In this document: positions 1-5,710 of the stretch, one piece after another | Position numbering within the stretch: position 1 is the first letter of the stretch | Layout: every line of letters starts with the position of its first letter | Assembly (NCBI GenBank): GCA_007134405.1 | Contig: SLKW01000357.1 | Coordinates: 1-6,245 of the forward strand | Direction of reading: 5' to 3' | Length of the DNA stretch: 6,245 bases | DNA from: Paracoccaceae bacterium | GTDB taxonomy: Bacteria; Pseudomonadota; Alphaproteobacteria; Rhodobacterales; Rhodobacteraceae | Notes under the pieces: generated by a model | What the model saw: only the letters and a program-made list of their open reading frames with translations | Told to the model about the DNA's origin: nothing | Databases searched by the model: none | Position numbers and translations under genes: made by a program

Positions 1-2
1 AT

Positions 3-170
3 TCGCTGCACGCCGTGCTCAAAGGCATCACCCGCGATCAGATGATGGACCGCCACAAGTCGAATCACATCCAGGTCGTTTACGCGCCGGACGAAACCCG
101 CGCCCGAACCGGTGAGCGAGGCGGAAGCGCCCGCGTCCGAAGCGATGCCGGCCGACGCGTCCGGGTCTGA
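3..170 (+). CDS. 3' end of an upstream gene, possibly sugar (fucose) isomerase-like
   Basis: This frame is open from the left edge and ends at TGA 168-170. Its first 31 or so codons look genuinely coding: nearly all third positions are G or C, and the translation (SLHAVLKGITRDQMMDRHKS, then NHIQVVYAPDE) reads like a folded domain. The RDQMM-RHKSNH-QVVYAP pattern reminds me of the C-terminus of fucose isomerase-like proteins of Rhodobacterales, but this is recollection and I give it low weight. After about base 97 the frame turns into Arg/Gly-rich sequence with poorer codon use, while the +1 frame becomes the better coded one and stays open to 537. The real protein therefore probably leaves this frame around 95-112, by sequencing error, mutation or recoding, or else ends here with an unusual tail. 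The start lies outside the window. Confidence 0.45.
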   Translation, partial: SLHAVLKGITRDQMMDRHKSNHIQVVYAPDETRARTGERGGSARVRSDAGRRVRV

Positions 171-537
171 ATCAGCCCAGGCCAATGCGATGCAGGCCAC
201 GGAAGAGCCCGGCTCCGAGGCAGCGCCGCCGGCGCCGCCCGCCGCCGATCCCGCGCCCGAGGCCCGGCCCGAACCGATGGTCGAGACTCTGGCGGCTTCC
301 GCGGAGCCGGACCCCGCGCCCCTGCCGGGGGCTCAGGGCCCTGAACTGGAGCCCGGGCCCGAGCCCGAGCCGGCAACCGCGGCGGAGCCGGAGTTGTCGC
401 GCGCGCTCGAGCCGGAGCCCCAGCCTACACCGGAACCCGAACCGGAGCGCGAGACGGTCGGCGCCGATGCCGATGAGGACGACGCGTCCACAAAGCCGCG
501 CCGCCGGGGGTGGTGGTCGCTCGGCCGCGGCGCCTGA
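112..537 (+). CDS. Acidic Pro/Glu/Ala-rich tail or small hypothetical protein
   Basis: This frame is open from 46 and stops at TGA 535-537. The only candidate starts are a GTG at 112 and an ATG at 145, and neither has a Shine-Dalgarno sequence, so it is more likely the C-terminal extension of the preceding protein reached by a frameshift than an independent gene. The product is low complexity: Ala, Pro and Glu dominate, there are runs of Pro-Glu dipeptides around residues 80-120, and predicted order is minimal. It ends in a basic Trp-bearing peptide (KPRRRGWWSLGRGA). Tails of this style, with a final RRGWWS-like motif, are familiar to me from RNase E proteins of Rhodobacterales, where disordered tails bind partners. 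That resemblance is from memory and does not establish identity, since the sequence upstream is not RNase E-like. A strong terminator 22 bases past the stop supports this frame as the real end of the transcription unit. Confidence 0.4.
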   Translation: MSEAEAPASEAMPADASGSESAQANAMQATEEPGSEAAPPAPPAADPAPEARPEPMVETLAASAEPDPAPLPGAQGPELEPGPEPEPATAAEPELSRALEPEPQPTPEPEPERETVGADADEDDASTKPRRRGWWSLGRGA

Positions 538-558
538 CGGGAAACGCCTGGACATCGT

Positions 559-600
559 GATCGGGCCCCTTCCGTTGCGCGGGGGCCCGATCGTCATTTT
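559..600 (+). terminator. Rho-independent terminator
   Basis: An 11-bp perfect stem (GATCGGGCCCC at 559-569 with GGGGCCCGATC at 582-592) encloses a 12-base loop and is followed by GTCATTTT. Two G-T wobble pairs could lengthen the stem. It lies just after the stop at 537 and before ccdA, so it closes the upstream transcription unit and implies that ccdA has its own promoter. Confidence 0.85.
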
Positions 601-670
601 GCCGCGGATGTGACACGGTGCCGTCGTGACCTTTGCGCGGCGCCGGGCTAACAGGACCGCGAGAGCGACC

Positions 671-674
671 GGAG
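671..674 (+). promoter_or_regulatory. Ribosome binding site of ccdA
   Basis: GGAG lies 6 bases before ATG 681. It decides the start: the same frame is open back to a TTG at 633, but that codon has no such site and would add 16 residues unlike the family's N-terminus. Confidence 0.7.
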
Positions 675-680
675 CGGTTC

Positions 681-1436
681 ATGTTCGGTGTAGACATTTT
701 CGATGCGGCCCTGTTGCCCGCGATGAGCGTGGCGCTTCTGGCCGGGGTCCTGTCCTTCCTCAGCCCCTGCGTGCTGCCGATCGTGCCGCCCTACCTGGCC
801 TACATGTCGGGCATCTCGATGCGCGAACTGACCGAGGAGGGAGGGCAGGGCGCGCGCAAGGCGGTGGTGCCGGCGCTCTTCTTCGTCATGGGACTGAGCA
901 CGCTGTTTTTGTTCCTTGGGTTCACCGCCTCCAGCCTGGGGCGGCTTTTCCTGGAGCACCGGGAGCTTTTCGCGCAGATCGCGGGCGGCGTGGTGATCGT
1001 GCTGGGTCTGCACTTTCTGGGCGTGTTCCGAATCAGCCTTCTGCAGCGAGAGGCGCGGATCGATCCGGGGGACCGGGGGGGCTCGGCCTTTGGCGCCTAC
1101 GTGCTGGGGCTGGCGTTTGCCTTCGGCTGGACGCCCTGCATCGGGCCGATCCTTGGCATGATCCTGACGCTGGCGGCGACCGAGGAGTCGGTCGCGCGCG
1201 GCACCGGTCTTCTGGGCGTCTACGCGCTGGGGCTGGGGTTGCCGTTTCTGCTGGTCGCGGTCTTCGTCGGCCGCTCGATGGCGCTTCTTGCGCGGCTTCG
1301 GCCCTGGCTGGGAACGATCGAGAAGGCGATGGGGGTGCTCCTGATCCTGGTCGGCGTGGCGCTGATCACCGGCGCGATGGCGGATTTCTCGTTCTGGCTG
1401 CTGGAAACCTTTCCGATCTTCGAACGGCTGGGCTGA
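681..1436 (+). CDS. ccdA: Cytochrome c biogenesis protein CcdA (thiol-disulfide membrane transporter)
   Basis: A 251-residue integral membrane protein of the CcdA/DsbD transmembrane family. The family takes electrons from cytoplasmic thioredoxin and passes them across the inner membrane to periplasmic thioredoxin-like proteins, which keep apocytochrome c haem-binding cysteines reduced. Six hydrophobic segments are visible at about residues 14-40, 61-86, 96-118, 137-163, 172-196 and 214-235. The two redox cysteines are intact and in their usual contexts: Cys30 in LSPCVLPIVPPYL of helix 1 and Cys153 in GWTPCIGPILG of helix 4, each beside the conserved prolines. Length matches the short CcdA form with no periplasmic DsbD domains. 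It has no close co-directional partner: a terminator precedes it and a GC hairpin follows it. No cytochrome maturation gene is visible nearby, so its partners must be encoded elsewhere. Its promoter is not clear in 601-670. Confidence 0.93.
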   Translation: MFGVDIFDAALLPAMSVALLAGVLSFLSPCVLPIVPPYLAYMSGISMRELTEEGGQGARKAVVPALFFVMGLSTLFLFLGFTASSLGRLFLEHRELFAQIAGGVVIVLGLHFLGVFRISLLQREARIDPGDRGGSAFGAYVLGLAFAFGWTPCIGPILGMILTLAATEESVARGTGLLGVYALGLGLPFLLVAVFVGRSMALLARLRPWLGTIEKAMGVLLILVGVALITGAMADFSFWLLETFPIFERLG

Positions 1437-1477
1437 GCGGGGCTTTCAGCGGAGCCGCCTGCGGCGGCACGACATGA

Positions 1478-1507
1478 GCCGGTGCCGCCCCCTGGCGCGG
1501 CACCGGC
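1478..1507 (+). terminator. Perfect GC hairpin after ccdA, probable terminator
   Basis: GCCGGTGCCGC (1478-1488) and GCGGCACCGGC (1497-1507) form an 11-bp perfect stem with an 8-base loop, 41 bases after the ccdA stop. No T-run follows, so it is not a canonical intrinsic terminator; it may act with Rho or protect the ccdA 3' end. A smaller hairpin (GCCGCC 1454-1459 with GGCGGC 1463-1468) sits just before it. Confidence 0.5.
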
Positions 1508-1530
1508 CGCGGGCGCGCGTCGGATTTCGT

Positions 1531-1561
1531 TTGACCCGGAGGCCGGCCGGCGGTATTTATT
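1531..1561 (+). promoter_or_regulatory. Predicted sigma70-type promoter of liuA-liuB
   Basis: A TTGACC box (1531-1536, five of six matches to consensus) is followed after 17 bases by TATTTA (1554-1559). An overlapping TTTATT (1556-1561) fits the -10 consensus better (four of six) but at 19-base spacing. This AT-rich island stands out in otherwise GC-rich DNA. Transcription would begin near 1566-1568, inside the palindrome described next. Confidence 0.6.
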
Positions 1562-1575
1562 GAACGCACGTTCAA
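1560..1575. promoter_or_regulatory. Palindromic operator over the liuA transcription start
   Basis: TTGAACG-CA-CGTTCAA is a perfect 7+7 inverted repeat immediately downstream of the -10 region, the classical position for a repressor that blocks initiation. Its form is typical of TetR-family operators. Branched-chain degradation genes of proteobacteria are known to be controlled by LiuR (MerR family) or LiuQ (TetR family); the shape seen here suits a TetR-type regulator, but no regulator gene lies in the window. The symmetry is directly visible; the regulator class is inferred. Confidence 0.65.
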
Positions 1576-1577
1576 AT

Positions 1578-1584
1578 AGGGGGG
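1578..1584 (+). promoter_or_regulatory. Ribosome binding site of liuA
   Basis: AGGGGGG ends 6 bases before GTG 1591 but directly abuts the alternative TTG at 1585 and is 21 bases from ATG 1606. The spacing therefore favours the GTG start. Confidence 0.65.
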
Positions 1585-1590
1585 TTGGCC

Positions 1591-2754
1591 GTGTTCACCG
1601 CATCGATGCAATTTGATCTGGGCGAGGATGTCGAGGCGCTGCAGGAGATGGTGCATCGCTGGGCGCAGGAGCGCGTCAAGCCGCTGGCCGCGAAGATCGA
1701 CGAGGAGAACGTCTTTCCCGCCGAGTTGTGGCGCGAGATGGGCGAGCTGGGCCTTCTGGGCATCACCGTCGAGGAGGAGTATGGCGGCGCCGGGATGGGC
1801 TACCTTGCGCATGTGATCGCGGTCGAGGAGATTGCGCGCGCCTCGGCCTCGGTCAGCCTGTCGTACGGGGCGCATTCGAATCTCTGTGTCAACCAGATCC
1901 GGCTCAACGGCAGCCCCGAACAGCGCGAGAAGTACCTGCCGAAGCTGGTCTCGGGCGAGCATGTCGGCGCGCTGGCGATGTCGGAGGCGGGTGCGGGGTC
2001 CGACGTTGTCGGCATGAAGCTGCGCGCCGAGAAGAAGAACGACCGCTACGTGCTGAACGGCACGAAATACTGGATCACCAACGGCCCCGACGCCGATACG
2101 CTGGTCGTCTATGCCAAGACCGACCCCGAGGCCGGCTCGAGGGGGATCACCGCTTTCCTGATCGAGAAGGGGATGGCCGGCTTCACCCAGGGGCCGCATT
2201 TCGACAAGCTCGGCATGCGCGGATCGAACACGGGCGAGTTGGTCTTCGAGGACTGCGAGGTGCCCTTCGAGAACGTTCTGGGCGAGGAGGGGCGCGGCGT
2301 CGCGGTCCTGATGTCGGGCCTTGATTACGAGCGCGTGGTGCTCAGCGGGATCGGGACCGGGATCATGGCCGCCTGCCTGGACGAGGTCATGCCCTACATG
2401 GTCGAGCGCAAGCAGTTCGGCCAGCCGATCGGGAATTTCCAGCTCATGCAGGGCAAGATCGCCGACATGTACACGGCGATGAACTCGGCACGCGCCTATG
2501 TCTACGCCGTCGCCCGCGCCTGCGACCGGGGCGCGGTGACGCGCCAGGATGCCGCGGCCTGCGTGCTCTATGCCAGCGAAGAGGGGATGAAACAGGCCCA
2601 CCAGGCGGTTCAGGCCCTGGGCGGGGCAGGGTTTCTCAATGACGCGGCCGTCAGCCGCATCTTCCGCGATGCGAAGCTCATGGAGATCGGGGCGGGGACG
2701 TCCGAGATCCGGCGGATGCTGGTCGGGCGCGAGTTGATGGGGTCGATGGCCTAG
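1591..2754 (+). CDS. liuA: Isovaleryl-CoA dehydrogenase
   Basis: A 387-residue FAD-dependent acyl-CoA dehydrogenase that oxidises isovaleryl-CoA to 3-methylcrotonyl-CoA in leucine degradation, passing electrons to electron-transfer flavoprotein in the cytoplasm. The GTG start gives [17 protein letters not shown], the N-terminus and length expected of the alphaproteobacterial enzyme; an upstream in-frame TTG (1585) would add two residues. The two family signatures are present: [10 protein letters not shown] at 129-138 and [11 protein letters not shown] starting at 341. The catalytic base that separates isovaleryl-CoA dehydrogenase from medium- and short-chain enzymes (Glu254 of the human enzyme) is Glu247 here, in GLDYERVVL. 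The position of the usual medium-chain catalytic glutamate reads [11 protein letters not shown], with Gly in its place, which supports the specific assignment. It is first in the liu transcription unit, behind a promoter with an operator-like palindrome, and liuB follows after 31 bp. Confidence 0.96.
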   Translation: MFTASMQFDLGEDVEALQEMVHRWAQERVKPLAAKIDEENVFPAELWREMGELGLLGITVEEEYGGAGMGYLAHVIAVEEIARASASVSLSYGAHSNLCVNQIRLNGSPEQREKYLPKLVSGEHVGALAMSEAGAGSDVVGMKLRAEKKNDRYVLNGTKYWITNGPDADTLVVYAKTDPEAGSRGITAFLIEKGMAGFTQGPHFDKLGMRGSNTGELVFEDCEVPFENVLGEEGRGVAVLMSGLDYERVVLSGIGTGIMAACLDEVMPYMVERKQFGQPIGNFQLMQGKIADMYTAMNSARAYVYAVARACDRGAVTRQDAAACVLYASEEGMKQAHQAVQALGGAGFLNDAAVSRIFRDAKLMEIGAGTSEIRRMLVGRELMGSMA

Positions 2755-2785
2755 GGCGACGCCCGGTGCGTGCAGGGAGACTGAC

Positions 2786-4390
2786 ATGAAACTGGTATCG
2801 ATGGCGCTGACCGGGTCCGACGCGTTCCGGGCCAATCGGGCCGCGCAGCTGGAGGCGCTGGACGTCGTGGCCGAGGCCGCCGCGCTGGCGTCGGCCGGTG
2901 GGGGCGAGCGGGCGCGCAAGCGGCATCTGGACCGCGGCAAGATGCTGCCGCGCGACCGGGTGGCGAACCTGCTGGATCCGGGCTCGCCTTTCCTGGAGAT
3001 CGGCGCGACGGCGGCGCATGGGATGTATTCGGGCGATGCGCCCGGGGCGGGGGTGATCGCCGGGATCGGGCGCGTGGCCGGGCACGAGGTCATGGTCGTG
3101 TGCAACGACGCGACCGTGAAGGGCGGGACCTATTACCCGATGACGGTCAAGAAGCACCTGCGCGCGCAGGAGATCGCCGAGCAGAACCACCTGCCTTGCG
3201 TCTATCTGGTCGATTCCGGCGGCGCCAACCTGCCCCAGCAGGACGAGGTCTTTCCCGACCGCGACCATTTCGGGCGGATCTTCTTCAACCAGGCGCAGAT
3301 GTCCGCCAAGGGCATTCCGCAGATCGCCGCGGTGATGGGATCGTGCACCGCAGGCGGGGCCTATGTGCCTGCGATGGCTGACGTTTCCATCATCGTGCGC
3401 GAGCAGGGGACGATCTTTCTGGCCGGGCCGCCGCTGGTCAAGGCGGCGACGGGCGAGGTGGTGACGGCCGAGGATCTGGGCGGCGGGGACGTGCATACGC
3501 GGCTGTCGGGCGTGGCCGACTACCTGGCGGAGGACGATGCGCATGCGCTGGCGCTGACCCGAAGGGCGGTGGCGCAGCTCAACCGGCGCAAGCCCGAGAC
3601 GGTTGCCTGGCAGACGCCGGAGGAGCCCGCCTACGACCCCGAGGAAATCCTGGGCGTCGTGCCGACCGATCTGCGCCAGCCCTACGACATCCGCGAGGTG
3701 ATCGCGCGGGTGGTCGACGGGTCGCGCTTTGACGAGTTCAAGCCGCGGTTCGGGGAGACGCTGGTTACCGGATTCGCGCATCTGATGGGCTGCCCGGTGG
3801 GCATCGTGGCCAACAATGGCGTGCTGTTCTCGGAGAGTGCGGTCAAGGGCGCGCATTTCGTCGAACTGTGCAGTCAGCGGCGTATCCCGTTAATCTTCCT
3901 TCAGAATATCACCGGCTTCATGGTCGGGCGGAAATACGAGAACGAGGGGATCGCGCGCCACGGGGCGAAGATGGTGACCGCCGTGGCGACGACGGCGGTG
4001 CCCAAGGTGACGGTGCTGGTGGGGGGCTCGTTCGGGGCGGGGAATTACGGGATGGCGGGGCGGGCCTATGCGCCCCGGTTCCTCTGGACATGGCCCGCCT
4101 CGCGCATCTCGGTGATGGGGGGCGAGCAGGCGGCGGGGGTGCTGGCGACCGTGCGGCGCGAGGCCATCGAGCGCGGCGGCGGCGCCTGGTCGGCCGAGGA
4201 AGAGGCTGAATTCAAACGGCCTACGCTGGAAAAGTTCGAGCGTCAGAGCCACCCGCTGTATGGCTCGGCGCGGCTTTGGGACGATGGGATCGTAGACCCG
4301 CGGCGCACGCGCGAGGTGCTGTTCCTGTCGCTTTCGGCGGCACTGAATGCGCCGATCCCGGAGACGCGGTTCGGCGTGTTCAGGATGTAG
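2786..4390 (+). CDS. liuB: Methylcrotonoyl-CoA carboxylase, carboxyltransferase (beta) subunit
   Basis: A 534-residue carboxyltransferase subunit (also called mccB) that moves carboxyl from carboxybiotin on the alpha subunit to 3-methylcrotonyl-CoA, giving 3-methylglutaconyl-CoA. The two crotonase-like halves each show the glycine-rich oxyanion-hole segment: [14 protein letters not shown] at 184-197 and [16 protein letters not shown] at 413-428. [13 protein letters not shown] at 444-456 is characteristic of methylcrotonoyl-CoA carboxylase and differs from the corresponding propionyl-CoA carboxylase segment, which favours the assignment. Length is normal for the family. The start is ATG 2786 with AGGGAGA 5 bases upstream. 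It lies 31 bp after liuA with no terminator between them, so the two are probably co-transcribed. Its partner subunit liuD does not follow directly but lies 1.3 kb downstream, beyond a reverse-strand gene. Confidence 0.96.
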   Translation: MKLVSMALTGSDAFRANRAAQLEALDVVAEAAALASAGGGERARKRHLDRGKMLPRDRVANLLDPGSPFLEIGATAAHGMYSGDAPGAGVIAGIGRVAGHEVMVVCNDATVKGGTYYPMTVKKHLRAQEIAEQNHLPCVYLVDSGGANLPQQDEVFPDRDHFGRIFFNQAQMSAKGIPQIAAVMGSCTAGGAYVPAMADVSIIVREQGTIFLAGPPLVKAATGEVVTAEDLGGGDVHTRLSGVADYLAEDDAHALALTRRAVAQLNRRKPETVAWQTPEEPAYDPEEILGVVPTDLRQPYDIREVIARVVDGSRFDEFKPRFGETLVTGFAHLMGCPVGIVANNGVLFSESAVKGAHFVELCSQRRIPLIFLQNITGFMVGRKYENEGIARHGAKMVTAVATTAVPKVTVLVGGSFGAGNYGMAGRAYAPRFLWTWPASRISVMGGEQAAGVLATVRREAIERGGGAWSAEEEAEFKRPTLEKFERQSHPLYGSARLWDDGIVDPRRTREVLFLSLSAALNAPIPETRFGVFRM

Positions 4391-4400
4391 GGATGCATGT

Positions 4401-4433
4401 CGGTATCGCGTCCGTATCACGTCGGTATCACGT
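4401..4433. repeat. Three tandem 11-bp repeats after liuB
   Basis: CGGTATCGCGT (4401-4411), CCGTATCACGT (4412-4422) and CGGTATCACGT (4423-4433) are three head-to-tail copies with one or two differences from each other. They begin 10 bases after the liuB stop, and the preceding 11 bases may be a degenerate copy. An 11-bp period puts every copy on the same face of the helix, as in protein-binding arrays, but no function can be assigned. Confidence 0.7.
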
Positions 4434-4441
4434 CATGACGT
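4430..4441. repeat. 12-bp perfect palindrome overlapping the repeat end
   Basis: ACGTCATGACGT reads the same on both strands. It overlaps the last four bases of the third 11-bp repeat and could be a dimer-binding site or chance. Confidence 0.4.
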
Positions 4442-4644
4442 TGCGCGCGCCGCTGGGGCGAATTGCGCAACGGGCGGCTGCCGCGTGCGCAGGTGTTTCG
4501 GCATGGACGGTCGCGCGCGACGGTAGGTCACCTGACCCGCGACGGCGGGCCGCGCGGCGCTCGTTCGGCTGCGGCAGGATCAGATCGGAGCGGACGGGGA
4601 CCTTTCGCGCCCGTGCTTGCCGAAGTGATCGCACGGAACCCGGG
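4442..4644. other. Noncoding gap between liuB and the reverse-strand gene
   Basis: I find no convincing coding sequence here: the open frames lack ribosome binding sites and recognisable protein. The stretch carries several GC-rich inverted repeats: GTTGCGC 4440-4446 with GCGCAAC 4465-4471 (with CGCC/GGCG inside), GTCGCGCGCGAC 4510-4521, GGTCA/TGACC 4526-4537, and CCGTGC 4611-4616 with GCACGG 4631-4636. None has a T-run in either direction. The last one lies where convergent transcripts of liuB and the GNAT-like gene would end, so Rho-dependent or hairpin-assisted termination is possible but not shown. Confidence 0.5.
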
Positions 4645-5130
4645 TCAGAACCGCGCGTCCAGCGTCATCCAGTCGTGCCAGGCGATGTCGCGGCCGGGCA
4701 GGGCGGTCGTCAGCGGCAGCTTCGCCAGAAGCGCGCGGAAGGCGGTGCCGACCGGGGCGTCCAGCGCCTCGTGCCCGGTGCGCAGCCACCAGAAGGCCAT
4801 CGCGTCGAAGCCCGCGCGGTCGCTGGGGTAGAGATAGGCGCAGCCCAGCGTCAGCCGGTCATCGGGGTCGCGCAGGGTCCACGCGAAGCTGTGCCCGGCG
4901 GTATGCTCGCGTTCGTGCCAGCCGAGGTCGACCATGTTCTCGGGCAGGGTCAGTCCCTCGGGCCAGGGATCGTCGGGATCCATCGCGCCGCGCAGTCGCG
5001 CGGCGCTGTCCATGACGGCGGCGAAGTCGTCCTCGGCATCGGCAAGCCGCAGCGGGCGGGCGATGAAGCCCGCACCGGCGAAACGCTCGGGCGGGCGGAT
5101 GCCGTTGGGCAGAAGGGGGCGTTTGTACAT
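4645..5130 (-). CDS. Divergent GNAT-like protein, probable N-acetyltransferase homologue
   Basis: A 161-residue reverse-strand protein. The N-terminal third (residues 22-48) resembles the first strand and helix of the GNAT fold (FIARPLRLADAEDDFAAVMD). The middle (LPENMVDLGWHEREHTAGHS, then FAWTL, then LGCAYLYPSD at about 96-105) matches the strand 2-4 region of a group of GNAT homologues usually annotated as N-acetyltransferases. The classical acetyl-CoA-binding Q/R-x-x-G-x-G/A loop is not evident where expected (about 125-135), so catalysis is uncertain. No signal peptide or membrane segment is seen. The ATG at 5130 has only a weak purine-rich site upstream. The gene runs against the liu genes, lies between the two carboxylase subunit genes, converges on liuB and is divergent from the macro-domain gene across 70 bp. 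I am confident it is a gene and moderately confident of the fold; the substrate is unknown. Confidence 0.72.
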   Translation of the reverse strand: MYKRPLLPNGIRPPERFAGAGFIARPLRLADAEDDFAAVMDSAARLRGAMDPDDPWPEGLTLPENMVDLGWHEREHTAGHSFAWTLRDPDDRLTLGCAYLYPSDRAGFDAMAFWWLRTGHEALDAPVGTAFRALLAKLPLTTALPGRDIAWHDWMTLDARF

Positions 5131-5200
5131 GCGTCTTTTCTGCTAGGCTGCCGCGATTGGGGCAAGAGCGGCCGGGACAAGAGGGGCTGAGGGAGGAGTC
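5131..5200. promoter_or_regulatory. Divergent intergenic region, likely holding promoters
   Basis: These 70 bp separate the reverse-strand GNAT-like gene from the macro-domain/liuD pair, so promoters in both directions are expected here by position. I could not identify a convincing -35/-10 pair, and the liuA palindrome does not recur. The only clear element is the GGGAGGAG ribosome binding site at 5191-5198. Confidence 0.35.
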
Positions 5201-5710
5201 ATGGATCTGCCGATGCGGGTCATCACCGCCGACATCACGACGCTGGATGTCGATGCCATCGTCAACGCGGCGAACGAGCGGTTGCTGGCCGGCGACGGGG
5301 TTTGCGGCGCGATCCATCGCGCCGCGGGGCCGGCGCTGGAGGCGGAATGCCGCGCGCATGGCGGCTGTCCGACGGGCGAGGTGCGGGTGACCAAGGGCTG
5401 CAATCTGCCGGCGCGCTGGGTGATCCATGCCGTGGGCCCGGTCTGGAAGGGCGGCGGCGCGGGCGAGGCGGAGCTTCTGGCGGCGTGCTACCGCGGCGGT
5501 GTGGAGGCGGCGCGCGACCTGGGCGCGGCGTCGGTCGCCTTCCCGGCGATCTCGACCGGGATCTTCGGCTATCCGGCGGCGGAGGCGGCGCGCGTCGCGG
5601 TGGAGACGGTGGCCGGGATGCTGCGTGAGGATCCGACCCCCGAGGTGGTCTTCTGTTGTTTTTCGGAGGAAAGCGCGGCAGATCACCGCGCGGCGATGGA
5701 GGCGCTCTGA
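5201..5710 (+). CDS. Macro domain protein, YmdB-like O-acetyl-ADP-ribose deacetylase homologue with Asp-to-Cys change
   Basis: A 169-residue single macro domain that binds ADP-ribose derivatives. It aligns without gaps to E. coli YmdB over the first 39 residues. The ADP-ribose-binding ADIT (10-13) and VNAAN (21-25, with conserved Asn25) are present, then GDGVCGAIHRAAGPALE, later WVIHAVGPVW, and the phosphate-binding loop PAISTGIFGYP near residues 115-125. In YmdB the loop reads GGGGVDGAIH and Asp35 is catalytic; here residue 35 is Cys and residue 32 is Asp instead of Gly. Binding is therefore likely, while hydrolysis of O-acetyl-ADP-ribose or ADP-ribosyl bonds by the standard mechanism is doubtful. 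The start is ATG 5201 with GGGAGGAG just upstream; an in-frame ATG at 5213 is too far from that site. The stop directly abuts the liuD ATG, so the two are almost certainly co-transcribed and translationally coupled, linking this protein to leucine catabolism. Confidence 0.9.
   Translation: MDLPMRVITADITTLDVDAIVNAANERLLAGDGVCGAIHRAAGPALEAECRAHGGCPTGEVRVTKGCNLPARWVIHAVGPVWKGGGAGEAELLAACYRGGVEAARDLGAASVAFPAISTGIFGYPAAEAARVAVETVAGMLREDPTPEVVFCCFSEESAADHRAAMEAL
5698..5702 (+). promoter_or_regulatory. Ribosome binding site of liuD inside the macro gene
   Basis: GGAGG lies 8 bases before ATG 5711 and within the last codons of the macro-domain gene, which supports both the liuD start and translational coupling. 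Confidence 0.7.

Noticed and set aside
626..1477. 283-codon plus-strand frame overlapping ccdA
   Set aside because: It is the +1 frame of ccdA; the ccdA frame has the membrane helices and redox cysteines, this one only Gly/Arg/Ala-rich sequence.
1560..1575. LiuR (MerR-type) binding site
   Set aside because: MerR-type sites normally lie in a long spacer between the -35 and -10 boxes; this palindrome is downstream of the -10 and has the form of a TetR-type operator.
1366..3105. Long open frame of 579 codons on the minus strand
   Set aside because: It lies antisense to liuA and the start of liuB, both unmistakable. The translation is rich in His, Arg, Pro and Ala with no recognisable domain, as expected for the opposite strand of GC-rich genes.
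2678..3856. 392-codon minus-strand frame
   Set aside because: Antisense shadow of liuB with low-complexity Arg/His-rich translation and no motif.
2786..4390. Possible propionyl-CoA or acetyl-CoA carboxylase beta subunit
   Set aside because: The [13 protein letters not shown] segment and position after isovaleryl-CoA dehydrogenase fit methylcrotonoyl-CoA carboxylase better.
4510..4521. GTCGCGCGCGAC palindrome as a regulatory site
   Set aside because: Short CG-alternating palindromes are expected by chance in DNA this GC-rich, and no promoter is next to it.
4611..4636. Bidirectional terminator between liuB and the reverse-strand gene
   Set aside because: The stem is only 6 bp with a 14-base loop and there is no T-run on either strand, so it is recorded only as part of the gap.
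4276..5190. 304-codon plus-strand frame antisense to the GNAT-like gene
   Set aside because: It starts inside liuB and has no motif; the reverse-strand 161-residue protein is clearly the more protein-like translation.
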